Shown one piece after another: positions 22,437 through 33,661 of a stretch of DNA of 64,000 nucleotides (position 1 is the stretch's first letter; each line of letters opens with the position of its first letter). Below the pieces are notes generated by a model. The model searched no databases. It saw only the letters and a program-made list of their open reading frames with translations, and was not told where the DNA came from. The stretch comes from Plantago major (Eukaryota > Streptophyta > Magnoliopsida > Lamiales > Plantaginaceae): NCBI GenBank assembly GCA_026545765.1, contig CM048840.1:56606580-56670579 (forward strand), in the 5' to 3' direction. A program made the position numbers and the translations under genes.

Positions 22437-25400
22437 ATGGCACCAAAACAATCCAGATGTTAGAAGTCCCAAGTATCCACATCTGGTATTGCTGAAAAGT
22501 AAGCACCAGTGTTGCTTATCCACAACAATCGACTTTTTGGAGACTTTAACCCAGTTGACTGGTCTCCAAATCACAGAAAGATTTGGGGAGGCGCTCTTGT
22601 TGACGAGTACATGATAGGTACTGCTACAAACAAGACAGATATGAAGCAAGTTCTTGATATGCTTGCAAAGGCAGAAATTAAAGAATTTTGCTCGGCGATT
22701 CCCAGGGGTGCATCCACTTTGGATATTTTTGGAATTTTATAACAATTCCAAGATTGTTTCGGTAAATGGCACTGAATAAGTGGCCATCAAAACCAAAGTC
22801 CAAGGAACAGAAATCTTCCTGGGCTGTGTGGCTTTCTGTAGCATCTTTGGACTCCCAAACAAGGGAAATGACTTTGAAATAGACACCACTGATGAAGTCC
22901 TTGTTCAAGGAGTCAAGCTACTATACAGTGATGTATGTGACCTCACTGTCTCTAGAGCCTTACCTGATTTTACTCTAACCAAAATCAGAAGAAACCATCT
23001 GGTGGAGCACTTGAATAAGTTGGCTCATATTCTCCACAGATGCTTTGCTGGTCTACAAGGAGGAGCTGATCAGATAAGTATGGAGAGATGGATGATAAAG
23101 TTCCTCCTCAACACTCAAAATGATAGGCTGGAAAACCCATTCAATTGGGGTAAATACGCCTTCATAAATCTGGTTAAAGCAGTTGAAAGCTTTGAACCCA
23201 CAATTGTCGATGATATTGCTGAACCTGATGACACTGTGAGGTTTGGACTCAAAATTTGCTACTTTCTGGAGAAGCTTGGAATTACTCACAGAGAGGAAGG
23301 TAAAATATCCAACAGCAACATACTCCGCAAGTTTGAATATATGAAGAAAGCCACTGGAACTCAAAAGTCCAAGAGAAGTTCCAAGAAACGAAAGACAGAA
23401 GAGATATCTGAGGGGTCAGTTGCGACCAAGAAAACGTCCAGAAAGAAGTCAACTGGCAAGAAAGAGGAAACTCCCATTGTGGAGGTAGACTCTCAGATAT
23501 CTGACTCTAGTGCTGATGAGGACACCAAAGTCAATGAATCCTTAGCACTTAGTGGTGAGAAACCACTTACACTCTCTGCTGAAGAAGTAGATGAGTTAAA
23601 TTTTGACCTAATCTTGGAAATGATTGAGGTTGCTGAGGAAGTCCCAACTTCCAAGGTTGCTGAGCCAGTAACTCAGCAAGGGCCATCCACTTTTGAAAAT
23701 ATGCAGGAGGTCCTAAGGATTACTGAGCTAGTACTAGAAGACAATACCAATGTCTCAGTACTTAAAGATACATCATCCAAATCAGGATCAGCACAACAAC
23801 CACAACAGCCCAAGACAACTAAGGATGTTGTGGACATGATCCTTGAGTTTCAAGGATATGATGATATACCAGCAAACCTTACTGCTGAAGAAAATCCTGC
23901 AAAAGAGCAGGTTCCCCAACTCTCATCTGAGAGAGATCCACCTGATGTTGTAACTCAGAAAGATCAATCAGGGAAGACAACTGAGAATAACTCTCAGGAA
24001 AGGCATGAAGTTCCAGAAATATCAAACAAAGTTGCGGTCATTGAGCAACAAGACTAAGGCATGGAACCCAGACAAGTTCCATATACCAATCAGCCTGACA
24101 TTGATCAAGTTATTGAGTGGTTTAAATCTTTACTTGTTAAAATTTCTATGTTGTATGTGCTTTGTTATTAATGTGATCGATCTTTGTTACAAGCTGATAA
24201 AGGAATAAAGGAAGGAGAGGAAGTTGAAAAACATCCTACACAAGAGGAAGGAGAGGAAGCTGGAAAGCTTCTCTCACAATCTGAGAAGGAGGATTCTGTA
24301 CCCTCCATCAATAAGGAGTCTGAGCCTATCACACAGGTAGTTGAAGATCCTTATACATTTTCTCAAACATCTCCCTCCATAGATCTTGCTAAACCTTCTT
24401 ATATTTCTTAAAGGCTACAACTGAGAATAAAGATGATGTGGCTGAGAAGCCAAAGACATCAGAGGATATACCAGAAACCTCAAAGGTTTCTGAGACACAC
24501 ATATCTAAGCCTCTTGACAGAGAAGTAGACAACCCAGATACCTATGTGTGTGAAATCCTACTAAATCGTTCTAAGTGTACTAACACTTTTTATTCTTAGG
24601 TTCAGAAAGAAATGAAAGTTGAAAAGGATAAGACTCCCAAGTCTCCTCCACCAACCAAGATACCTGAGGAACCTTCTACCTCACTGGTCAAGCCATCTGA
24701 GCCTGTTGTTAAGACACATATAACTCAGAAACTTGATACCTTAGATACTCAGATATCTGAATAATTTTTGACACTTACTCAAAACTCCATTCTCTTTCAG
24801 GTTTCTTCCTACGCCATAAGGGTTCCTTCTACTGATGAGGAACTTCTGCAGTTCTTTACAGATTACACTGTGCCCAGACACCTTTCATGCTTCAAACAAT
24901 GGAAGAAGATAAGGAGTTCTCACTTAGATGAGATCATCAGAATTCTTGATGACTCCACAAGAAGGGGACAGACACTTGATCTGGAGAACCATGTGCAAAA
25001 TATGTTCCCTTATGAACAATATTCTTTTTCCCAGTTGATGGACAAGAAGTTCAAAAAGGAAGTGGTGTACAAGCTCACTGAAGCTTTTGAGAAAGTAGAT
25101 AGCCAGACCAAAATGGAGATGGCTCTTAAGCCAGTTCTTCCCAAGACCCTGCAGATTGCTCCTTCTGAGCAAGAAGAAGACAATGGTCATCTGATAACCA
25201 TTCCAAAGGTTATCAATCTGGTATCTGAAGATGAAGAAGATGATGAGACTGGTGAGAATTATGATGAAAATCCTAAGTTTCCATCCCCATATACTCACAT
25301 GAAGGATGATGATCCCAAGGGTAATGATGATGATAGTCCTGCACCAGGAACAGGAGGGATTACTAAAACACTATCTGCTTCAGCTGCTGAAAAGCAACCT

Positions 25401-26130
25401 GAGAGGTCAACTCACAAATCCCCATCTCCTTCTAGATCATCAAGTCATCATACCCAACAGCAGGACTCTACTGAAATCGTAGGAGAGCTCTCTGAAGATA
25501 CTCCTCAAAACATCAAGGAAGCTGAGTACAGAGTAGCTCAACTCAAAGCTCTATTGGAAGAAGAAACAAGACTGCATCTTAAGCTGGAAATCAAGATGGC
25601 AGAGAAAGAAGCCAACCTTAGAAAGGTTGAGGAACTAACTCGCAAGGCAGAAGCAGCCCTTGCTCAGTAAAAGCAAATCCAGCTTGCTGCACAAGCATTT
25701 GCTGAGGAACTGGATGCTGAATAAACTTCAGAGGAAGAAACTCTAAAGGAAGATGTACCCTCTTCTAGTAAAGCAAAGGTTGTTGACCTAGATAATGAGG
25801 ATAACTGGAGTAATGGAGATGATGAAGACAAGGTGGTTACTCCCAAGAAAGTGAATGACAATAGTCAATCTCAGACTATTGAGAAGAAGACATTGTGTCC
25901 CCTTGTGCTAATCCAGGTTCCAGAAGAAGAAGCTGAGGTCTATGAAAGAAAATCTCAGATCATGCAAGACCAGTTTGGATCTTGAAGATCAAAATAGAGA
26001 GTTGATTGCATCTGTGCCTCTTGCTTACCAGAAGCTTGCTGAATTGATTGGAAGGAGGACTTCCAGCATAGCCATGGAACATCAAGATCTGGCTTTGCTT
26101 AGGAAATCAGATAAACAACTTTATCTATGA
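22437..26130 (+). pseudogene. Y accessory gene, multi-exon, decayed
   Basis: It begins at an ATG (22,437) with MAPKQ, matching the start of the Z gene. Exon 1 carries NNRLFGDFNPVDW, a frameshift in a T-run near 22,730 and a long open part (22,780-24,057) with GLQGGADQIS and ENPFNWGKYAFI, then a KR-rich and acidic tail. Intron-like gaps: 24,136-24,192, 24,337-24,413 (CAG/GTAG to AAAG), 24,546-24,599 (GTGTGTG to TTCTTAG with TACTAAC 15 bases upstream) and one ending TCTCTTTCAG at 24,800 whose donor GT has become AT. The last exon (from 24,801) has an ordered part (SYAIRVPSTDEELLQFF), an acidic PAPGTGG part and a coiled coil (about 25,505-25,670). Introns keep phase 0. The N-terminal domain resembles plant-transposon-protein domains; its role is unknown. 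Confidence 0.72.
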
Positions 26131-26645
26131 TTCATTCTCTTGAACAACATCAAGACTTGGGTCAGTAAAAAACAAGTTACCATACATTGAAAAGTGTATT
26201 AAGTAATCTTGATTCTACAGAGCACTCCTACATAACTGTAAAACTTATTAAGAGCCTGCTCACCAGACAAACTACCATAACCAAAACACCAACTGGCGTT
26301 GAGCATAGGAAGTATTTAGTTTGCGAAACTAAGGTATAGCTTAAAGGTTACTAATTAGAGGAAGTACTTGATTGGGAAAACCAGGGAACAACTCAAGGGG
26401 AACACTTGGTTGGGAACCTAGTGTTAAAGGGATCAAGAGCTAGGATTTTGTAAGGAGAACTCATCATCTTATCTTAGTGAATTCAAGTCCTGAGAATGGG
26501 CGAGTGGATTAGTTGAGGGATTACGCCACCCTCAGATACCACTATAAAAGCTTTGTGTTATATACTTACTTCACTTACTTTCTGTATTTGTTTTTACTTG
26601 CTAAGTATTTACACACTTATAGCTTGCTAAGCATGTGCACTTATC
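26120..26645 (+). repeat. Displaced middle block of the Y LTR
   Basis: It matches 15,187-15,711 of the Y 5' LTR (from TTTATCTGTGATTCATTCTC to GTGCACTTATC). It lies upstream of the polypurine tract, fused to the end of the accessory gene, and is exactly the block missing from the Y 3' LTR. Confidence 0.85.
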
Positions 26646-26713
26646 TTTTAAGTGTTGGATTGTTTCATCATCCAGTTCATGTTAGGTTTTAAAGATAGTC
26701 ATAGGTGACTGAT

Positions 26714-26729
26714 CAAAAAACGGGAAATT
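26714..26729 (+). other. Polypurine tract of Y
   Basis: AAAAAACGGGAAATT directly before the 3' LTR start TGTTAGGATATC, a slightly decayed SIRE-type purine tract. Confidence 0.7.
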
Positions 26730-27659
26730 TGTTAGGATATCTGTTTAGATTTTAATCAGTAAACCATAATGACTTATCTCAGCTCAGAAAGGTAACAAGT
26801 ACTCTTAGTTCACTTGAACATTGTAAAAGAGGAAAGTTACTGAGTATGTTAGTCTAGCAAATCTTGTATAGTATGTTAGGTCTCTGAATATAATATTTAT
26901 ATCTTTAAAGAAGACCGAAAAGGAAGCATCCAGCAGAAGAACTCTTTCATTGAAGATCAGAAGACTGCATAAGATTGCTGAAGACTAAGGAAAAATGTGT
27001 CCTCAGATACCTTGGAGAAACTAAGTGTCTGAGATACAAACGTTTCAATAGGTTTCTAATGAACTAAAGGTCACTGAGAATGGACTTGCAAAGCCTCAGA
27101 TAGCTTGCATTGTTCCGTTGACACTACATGACAAAACTTGGTACAATGCATTTATTACGCAGACAGAGATGTCTGAGCAAAAGAGGAAATCTATGTAAAG
27201 AGACAAAGCTCACTGTCATACTAACTTCATATATCGTTAGTCTGAATTTCATTAAGCCTAACGGATAGTAATTCAACGGCCTGATTTTCTACTATAAATA
27301 TCACCACTTAGAATGCTTGAAAGATACACTTGAACACTGAATACACAGAACTTCATACATTATATTCAAGCATTCAAGCCTTCTGCCTACTTACTCTCTA
27401 GCTTACTGTTGCGACTAAAGCTCTTGAATTCTAAGTAGCACGAAAGTTCTCAGTGTCCTGATACTTAACAAGAATTGCATATTGTGAAGGAGTTGAATCC
27501 AGAAGATATAGTTGTGTGAAAAGACTTCCGTTCTCTGAGACTATGTATCAGATACCATCACAAGTATAAGAGAAACTGTTTTATCGTCAAAAGTTTGAAA
27601 AGACTATTCAACCCCCCCCCCCCCCCCAGTCTTTTACTTTGTCGTTATCTTGACCAACA
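26730..27659 (+). repeat. Y 3' LTR lacking its middle block
   Basis: It starts TGTTAGGATATC and ends GTTATCTTGACCAACA. Positions 26,893-27,513 match 14,561-15,180, then at about 27,514 the sequence jumps to the equivalent of 15,708. The C-run before the end is 17 bases. Relative to the 5' LTR it keeps the first 160 bp but lacks about 530 bp. Confidence 0.88.
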
Positions 27660-29262
27660 TAGAGTTTTAGACGTAGTAGGAGTTTTAGGAATTTCATCAG
27701 TAGAAGTATCTTGCTAAGTTTTACCTGTTTTGACATCACTCTCTTGTTCCTTGTTTTGACTTTGAGTTCCACTTGGTCAGGGTAAGTTATGCGTTCTTTA
27801 GCTTGGTGGTCAACCTATCAAACTCAATGCTCTTTTCGTTCAGCTAAGTTTCCAGATGCACTATGGTTTTCTTTAGATTAAAATTCTCCTTTTCTAGAGG
27901 TTTGACAGACTTCTCTAACTTCTTCATCTCAGCAAGTAGGGTCTCGTACATCAGCTTGAGCTCCTCCATCATTTGTGCTTGACTGAATTCTACCTCAAAA
28001 GGGTAATCTGCATTCAAAACAAGAGAACCATGCATACATATAAGATTAGTTTATGTCAGATTTACCTTGTCACCTGTCTGGAGGAGTGTTGTCTCAACAT
28101 TGTCTAAGTCGTCATAGTCAAAAAATACAGTCACAGATTTTGAAAATTCTGTACCGTTGGCACAACAGTTCTTCTCACAGTCTTGTTTACTCAGGACAAT
28201 AGATAGAGATATCACAGCTTGAGTGGATCCTTCAGGTGTGTCTTCTAGTTCTTCTTCATCATCATCAGTATCTTCCTCCTCATTATCACTCAAGCTGGCC
28301 CAATATGTTCTTCCTTTCTTTCTGAGAGTATTAGCACATTCATTTTGATAGTGTCCCCACCCCTTGCATTCAAAACATTGGACTTTGTCTAGATTTTTTG
28401 GCTCAAACTTGGTTAACTCAGAGGAATTTTTGTCTTTATCATTAGGTTTTGAAGGACAGGTTTTTTTGAAAACTTGTTTTTGGTAAATCGTTTGACCTAG
28501 TTATTGCACCCTTTTTGAAAAGCTACCAAGGCAGTTTCTTCATCTTCACTCGCCTCATCAACTATGTTGTTTTTGGAGTGAAGAGAGATCGTTTTGGTTT
28601 TGTTGGCTTTTTGGTCTTCTAAGCTCATCTCATAGTTTATGAGATTGTTCATAAAGGTAGAAAACTCCATGGTTGCTAGGTGTTTGGTGTCTTCAAGAAT
28701 ACAACGTTTTGTGTCAAATCTAGAAGATAGGGATCCAACAGCCTTGTACACTAGTTGTTTGTTTGAAATAGGATCTCCTAACATCTGACACTCATTGAAA
28801 AGTTGGATCAGTTTTTCAAAATAGGAGTTGATGGTCTTATCTTCTCGCATTCTCATAATTTCAAATTTGTTCAACAAAATCCTGACCTTACTTTCCCTCA
28901 CACTAGCATCACTTTCACAATGACTTTGCAGAATCTCTCATGCGGCTTGAGCTGTAGTACAGTTCTGTATAAGAGAAAACATATGAGAGTCAACATGACA
29001 AAATATAGCATTTCAGGCTTTCTCATTGTGAGAGGAGTTTTTCCATTCTTCGTCTGTCCATTGATTTTCTGGTTTGGGAATAACATCACCATCCTTGTCA
29101 GGTGTTGCCAGAGGTAACATGTAACCTTCCAGCACAATGTTCAATGACTTAACATCAATCGATTTGATATGAGTCCTCAACCTGACCTTCCAATAGTGAT
29201 AGTTGGTTCCATCTAACACTAGTATCCTGTTTGCAATGGAATTTACAGAATCCATCAGAAGC
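27660..29262 (-). pseudogene. X gag, decayed, interrupted by Y
   Basis: On the minus strand it starts with MDSVNSIANRILVLDGTNYH and continues YWKVRLRTHIKSID, the N-terminus of SIRE-type gag (LDGTNYxYWKxR). The middle is open at 28,497-28,901 (LLNKFEIMRMREDKTINSYF, VGSLSSRFD), followed by a stop and a shifted frame. The zinc knuckle is complete: C-FE-C-KGWG-H-YQNE-C (CX2CX4HX4C) at about 28,330-28,375. An acidic segment (28,051-28,293) and a coiled coil (27,844-28,035, MMEELKLMYETLLAEMKKLE) follow. Y interrupts the element soon after. Confidence 0.85.
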
Positions 29263-29284
29263 ACAAAATCCACACACCTATGAA

Positions 29285-29310
29285 TTAGGTTCCTGGCTCT
29301 TGATGCCAAT
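29285..29310 (-). other. Primer binding site region of X, variant
   Basis: The minus strand reads ATTGGCATCAAGAGCCAGG right after the 5' LTR. It differs from the initiator-Met consensus ATTGGTATCAGAGC by a substitution and an extra A, so it is decayed or a variant. Confidence 0.6.
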
Positions 29311-30179
29311 TGAAGGAATTAAAGGACCGAAACTCTGTACTTCTGAGTTCACTATTGAGCACAATGTTATGCAAACAGTTAAAGATATGCAATACTTTGA
29401 TAAGTAAAATATCACTGTTATGACCAATGTTGTCCTCACAGTAATACTACTGAAACACAGTAAATAATCAGAACACATCCAGAATAAAACTTAGCAGGTA
29501 TATGAATATACCTGTCGTGCCTTAGGCTAAATATCCACTATCAATGAAAGAGAATTTACAAAACTACAGTTAAGTTTCTACACATAAGAAACCTTAATCT
29601 GACTAACTAAGCAAGAGTAGCTAAAACTGACTACACATGTAATACTCACCACTAAGGTATCTAGGTTATGCACTAGACATAAAGAGTAATACGTAAAGCT
29701 TAGCAAAGTACAAGACAGACAGAATGATATCCTCATTGTTCGAATAGCTATAATCTTGCACACTTGTGTTGATAAGCCATCTCTTGTATTTATAGAGTCT
29801 TAAAAGTCTTGAAGAGATGCTTCACCGGCTTCAAGGATCTTGTTGCTTTATACGAGATCTTCCAGTATGTTCTCTCAACATTCCTTCTTACAACATATTG
29901 CATTCCTTCATTAGATCACAGAATCATTCCTTAGATCTTCAAAATCTTTCCTTCCTTAAATCTTCACATCTCATTCCTTCCTTCTTCGATTCATTCCAAA
30001 CCTGTTCCTATAGCACCATCAAACAACTAAAATCGTGGAACAAGGTTAAGTTAGTGAATAAAGATAAAATTCTAATTATAGAAATAAAGTGCAACAAACA
30101 GAACAGTCACTGTTAGGCAAACATTGATAGTAAACTACTATCGTTGTTCTGCCAACAGTTACTGTAACTTGCACTTTCA
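29311..30179 (-). repeat. X 5' LTR (869 bp)
   Basis: It runs from TGAAGGAATTAAAGG to ACTTGCACTTTCA (plus strand) and matches the X 3' LTR. A TATA box complement lies at 29,787-29,794. The TSD GATAC follows. Confidence 0.9.
29787..29794 (-). promoter_or_regulatory. TATA box in the X 5' LTR
   Basis: The minus strand reads TATAAATA (context GACTCTATAAATACAAG), kept at 8,571-8,578 in the other LTR. Confidence 0.6.
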
Positions 30180-30184
30180 GATAC

Positions 30185-30835
30185 AATTTTACCCAATCGT
30201 GTCACAAACCCTAGGTAGAAATTGAAGAACTTGAATCCAATAGGTGAAAGTATGTAGAATATGCTCCTAAACAATAGTCAATCATCGAATTACAAGAGAA
30301 ATCAGTTCAATTACCTCCAAGAATAGGTAGGTAATTGCCTTGGAAAAGTTCTAGGTTGAGAGAAAAAAGATGTAAAAAAAGCATAATGAAACTAATGATG
30401 TTTTTCTAACTAATAGAAAGGAAAAGAAACGAATTCTAAACGAATTAGGAAAGAAATGGAGAAAACAGACGTTCTGCGCTGAAAACAAGCTGGCGTGAGT
30501 AAGCATGCTGGCGTACGCCAGCGGCTAGCGTGTCCTCCTGGCGTACGCCAGGCACCCTAGAAAGCCTGATTTCTCCTTTTGACTCCAACTTTGGTATTTT
30601 TAGCCTTCCCGCTCCACTTCTAGCATCGGTTCGAGACATTGGAACTCCATATCCTGTATATGCATATAAAATGTACCAATTTTCCTCCAATTAATGCGGT
30701 TTAGCTAAATACCTACAAAACACAAAATAACAAAACAAGTAAAAATACTCTAGGAAAACTAATAAAAACTATACATAAGGACGATAAAAAGACGGTAAAA
30801 AAGACCAAACAAGACTGTGTAAAACTGACTCATCA
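30185..30835 (-). repeat. W 3' LTR, inner part
   Basis: It resumes the W LTR after X and matches 48,906-49,517. It ends GACTCATCA and is followed by AACTCCCCAAACCGAACC, the complement of the purine-rich end of the internal region, also found at 58,817. Palindromes at 30,508-30,521 and 30,537-30,552. Confidence 0.88.
30490..30552 (-). repeat. Palindromic mini-array in the W 3' LTR
   Basis: CTGGCGTACGCCAG at 30,508-30,521 and CCTGGCGTACGCCAGG at 30,537-30,552 are perfect palindromes; a third half unit (GCTGGCGTGAG) precedes. The other W LTR has a shortened version at about 49,210-49,234. Confidence 0.85.
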
Positions 30836-32240
30836 AACTCCCCAAACCGAACCATTGCTTGTCCTCAATCAACTGACTCTCTAAAAAACTTAGAAAAATA
30901 AAAACACATAGACACACAGGTAAATTCTAACTCCCAAGCTACCGAATCTACGATTGCAAGTAATAAGCCCGAAAAATGCAAGAGGTTTGAAATTAAACTG
31001 ACGTTTGCAGAAACACAAGCACAAATCCAAGAAGTTCGTTTCCCGAGTACATAGAACTTAAGTCTAACCCAGTAATCCCTCACAAGTGGATCCTATGCAA
31101 CTATCTCTCACACTCCTGGAAGTGTCCAATAGGGGTAATCACTCAAGAATATAAGAAAAAAAAGAAGGTGACTTGCGTCACAATCAAATACCTCATGCAA
31201 TGTACTCAATCAGTTAAGCCAGAAGGGACTTTAATCCTAACTCTATAATCAACAGTGGTAGACTTGTAAAATGGCAATCATTCTCTCTTTTTTTCAATTT
31301 TATATTTTTTATACTTTTTTGCATACTCCTTTTTTTGCAGTCTTATAATGACCCATATGCTTATTTTGTCTCAATATTTTGGTAGTGTTTATTTTACCGA
31401 AAGTCCGCACTTTTGTGCATGCTAGTTTGGTATACACGCCATCAACCCTCACGGACATATGGCTTTTTAGGATCACGCCGGTGTGTAGGTAGTATTTGAA
31501 ACGTGCCCAACACAACTAACGGTGGCACAAGTGCCATAGATACACTCCGAGTGTAATTGTAATATTTTTTGAGAGAACAAAACCAAATCACAGTCGTTTT
31601 ACACATATATGGCGCACAGAAACTTCCTCCCCAATCCTGTTCTTGGAACGGGTTTTGCTTGAGCAAATAAGGAATTGAAAAACATGTCGTTCGTCATACT
31701 TAACTTAAACAGAGTACACATGAGGATGATGAGGTGCAAACAAGGGTGTTTGCACTTCCCGAAAAATCACACAAGTACAAATTTTGCCAGTATAATAATT
31801 TTTCATTTTTTTCATCGACTAAGGTTTGCTCACAGGCTTTTAGACTACAAAACTAGAACAAACTTTCTATTTATAGGAGAAACGAACTTAACGAATTTAT
31901 CACATGCCAACTACTAAAAATCAGAGATCAATCAAAACTCAAGCATTAAACAGGTTTTGTACATGCATTAGACGCTCGACTTGGGAGACAAACTTAGACA
32001 CAATAGAAAATAACATAAACGGGAGAAAGAATACAAGACACGACAGACACAACAGACACATATATGTATAAGTACATGAAAGCTACCTCCCTTAACAAAC
32101 CTAGACTAGAGCTGGTCCCCAGCTAATAGGCTAGAAAGAAAGAAAACTGAAAATGTACTTCCCGGAAATGTGCGACTGCTGCTATCCATTTTCGAACGGG
32201 AACGAATATCCCTAGCATCCTTGTCGCCAAGCTCAGTGAT
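30836..32240. other. W internal non-coding region, shared with M
   Basis: Long non-coding part at the 3' end of W. Its start matches 58,817 onward in M, and further blocks match M, e.g. around 31,450-31,530 and 31,800-31,840 (CTCACAGGCTTTTAGACTA). No protein frame is convincing. A part of this kind is typical of non-autonomous gypsy derivatives. Confidence 0.65.
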
Positions 32241-33053
32241 TTAGGAGCCATCCTTAGCTCCTCTCCACCTGTTTTCCATGATTCCCTGCAAACTAAAATT
32301 GAATAAATCAAAAACTAAAATAAAACTAAGGGAATCAGGGGGAAAGTAAAACCAACAAAGGGGGTCGAAACTCCTGGCCGCCTCTAGTGTGAGCCGGGCT
32401 AGTATACTGAATCCTTTGGAAGGTGGGGGAACGGACTGTGAATTCGATGGTGCCATCAGGGTGGTATCAGGTGTCGACTCCATCTCCATATAGTCGAAAA
32501 CGGGTGGTTTAGTCTCTTCGTCGATCACATCGGTGGACGTCTCCTCCTCCATGACTAACTGATCGTCTAAACTCTCACAAACTCCTTCAACTGAAACGGG
32601 AGTTTCTTCTTCAGATATAGTGGTGGTGGTGGTGGTAGTGGTCTCATCTTCTGCCAGCTCATCAGCATCTTCTTGGTCATAAATAGAAAGCAACTGAGCT
32701 AGTAGTCTGCTGAATTCAGAAGTTGAGACATCAGTAGCCAGACAGTTGATCGTCCCCTCAAGTTTTTGAGGAGTCAAAGTCATAATCGTTCCTCCTGCGA
32801 CTCTATCCACCATCTCTTGGCACTCCCCTGTTATATTGTTGTAGAAAATCCACATTAGCTCTCCCAGTTTCAAACCATGGTTCCTATGCGTCTGCTGCAG
32901 ATCCTTAAATCTACACCATGCTTCGTCGAGTTTCTCTCTAGAATCCTGTCGAAAATCATAGAGCAGGTACCTGTCTGCACAATTTGCTGCAACATGACCG
33001 GCCATTCCACACACATAGCAATACGAGTAATCCATACGCTCCTGCACACACAC
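32241..33053 (-). pseudogene. W gag-like fragment with zinc knuckle
   Basis: A 270-codon frame. Near its start it has CYVCGMAGHVAANC (CX2CX4HX4C zinc knuckle), then LDEAWCRFKDLQQT...FYNNITGECQEMVDRVAGGTI, which resembles the capsid end of Athila-type gag (ExWERFK, FYxGL, AGG). The order, knuckle before capsid, is reversed relative to normal gag, so this is a rearranged remnant. A threonine run (TTTTTTTT) and an acidic tail follow. M has the same protein family in normal order. I expect no function beyond possible remnant gag. Confidence 0.55.
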
Positions 33054-33164
33054 AAAAGAAACAAAAGTACTTCCGCCAAACAGACTATATTAAAGAAAAA
33101 AGAACAGCAAACAAAAACTATCTAATATATACATCTGAAAATTAAAATTCGTAAACTTAACAAA

Positions 33165-33197
33165 GGGGTTAAGTCCCCGATAGCGGTGCCAAAAACT
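33165..33197 (-). other. Primer binding site of W (tRNA-Asp type, decayed)
   Basis: The minus strand reads TTTTTGGCACCGCTATCGGG right after the LTR end; the intact type is TGGCGCCGTTGCCGGGG, complementary to the 3' end of plant tRNA-Asp. It confirms the 5' LTR is on the right. Confidence 0.65.
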
Positions 33198-33661
33198 TGA
33201 TGTGTTAAATCAGATTTTTAAATTTATTTACTTAGCCCAGAGTTAATTCTCAACACTACGAAAACTTGTAGTGCAGTGAAGTTAACCCCGAGGTCAGTTT
33301 CGAAGGACTTAACTAAGCTGAGTATGGTTTACGAATAGTAATAATAGTACGAAAGCAGTAAATGTTTGTTTGCTTCGGTAGCAGAATGATAATTCTAACA
33401 AATATGCAGACTAACTAGAAAACAGATTAAACTTAATGAGATGAATATATAAGAGGGAATTATGGTGTGGTGACAGAAAACAAGCTAGCTAGTAGGAAAC
33501 ATGCAACAATAATGATGTCGATTTACTCTAGTTATCATTGGGACACATCCTAATGATTATTACACCGCTCTAGCCTTTTCTAGGCAGACACCTTACATCA
33601 CATAAGGTACGAAGGCTCTATGACAATGAACTAACTGTAATTTATTCTAGAAAATAGATAG
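33198..33661 (-). repeat. W 5' LTR, outer part
   Basis: It starts TGATGTGTTAAATCAG and matches 7,408-7,871. It is interrupted by Z after GATAG (33,657-33,661). Confidence 0.88.

Larger units (their letters stand above)
14555..27659 (+). mobile_element. Element Y: SIRE-lineage Ty1/copia with a spliced-looking accessory gene
   Basis: On the plus strand: 5' LTR, initiator-Met primer site, gag with coiled coil, protease, integrase, RT, RNase H, hairpin array, multi-exon accessory gene, displaced LTR block, polypurine tract, 3' LTR ending GACCAACA. It lies inside X between gag and protease, in the opposite orientation. It has many stops and indels and cannot be autonomous. No duplication is visible (TATCC on the left, TAGAG on the right); the left LTR has lost about 160 bp near its start, so the original left border may be altered. 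About 13.1 kb, closely related to Z. Confidence 0.88.
8188..30179 (-). mobile_element. Element X: SIRE-lineage Ty1/copia with accessory ORF, host of S1 and Y
   Basis: It begins TGAAAGAATT and ends ACTTTCA on the plus strand, with a perfect GATAC duplication at 8,183-8,187 and 30,180-30,184; the other W LTR shows the empty site as GATAT at 48,902-48,906. On the minus strand the order is 5' LTR, primer site, gag, protease, (deletion), RNase H, accessory ORF, polypurine tract, 3' LTR, the layout of SIRE-type elements with an env-position ORF. Without S1 and Y it is about 7.6 kb. Integrase and most of RT are missing. Confidence 0.9.

Noticed and set aside
22437-26130. Retroviral envelope gene in Y
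   Set aside because: The position is env-like, but I see no signal peptide, furin-type site or membrane anchor; the protein is charged, with coiled coils and a plant-transposon-protein-like domain.
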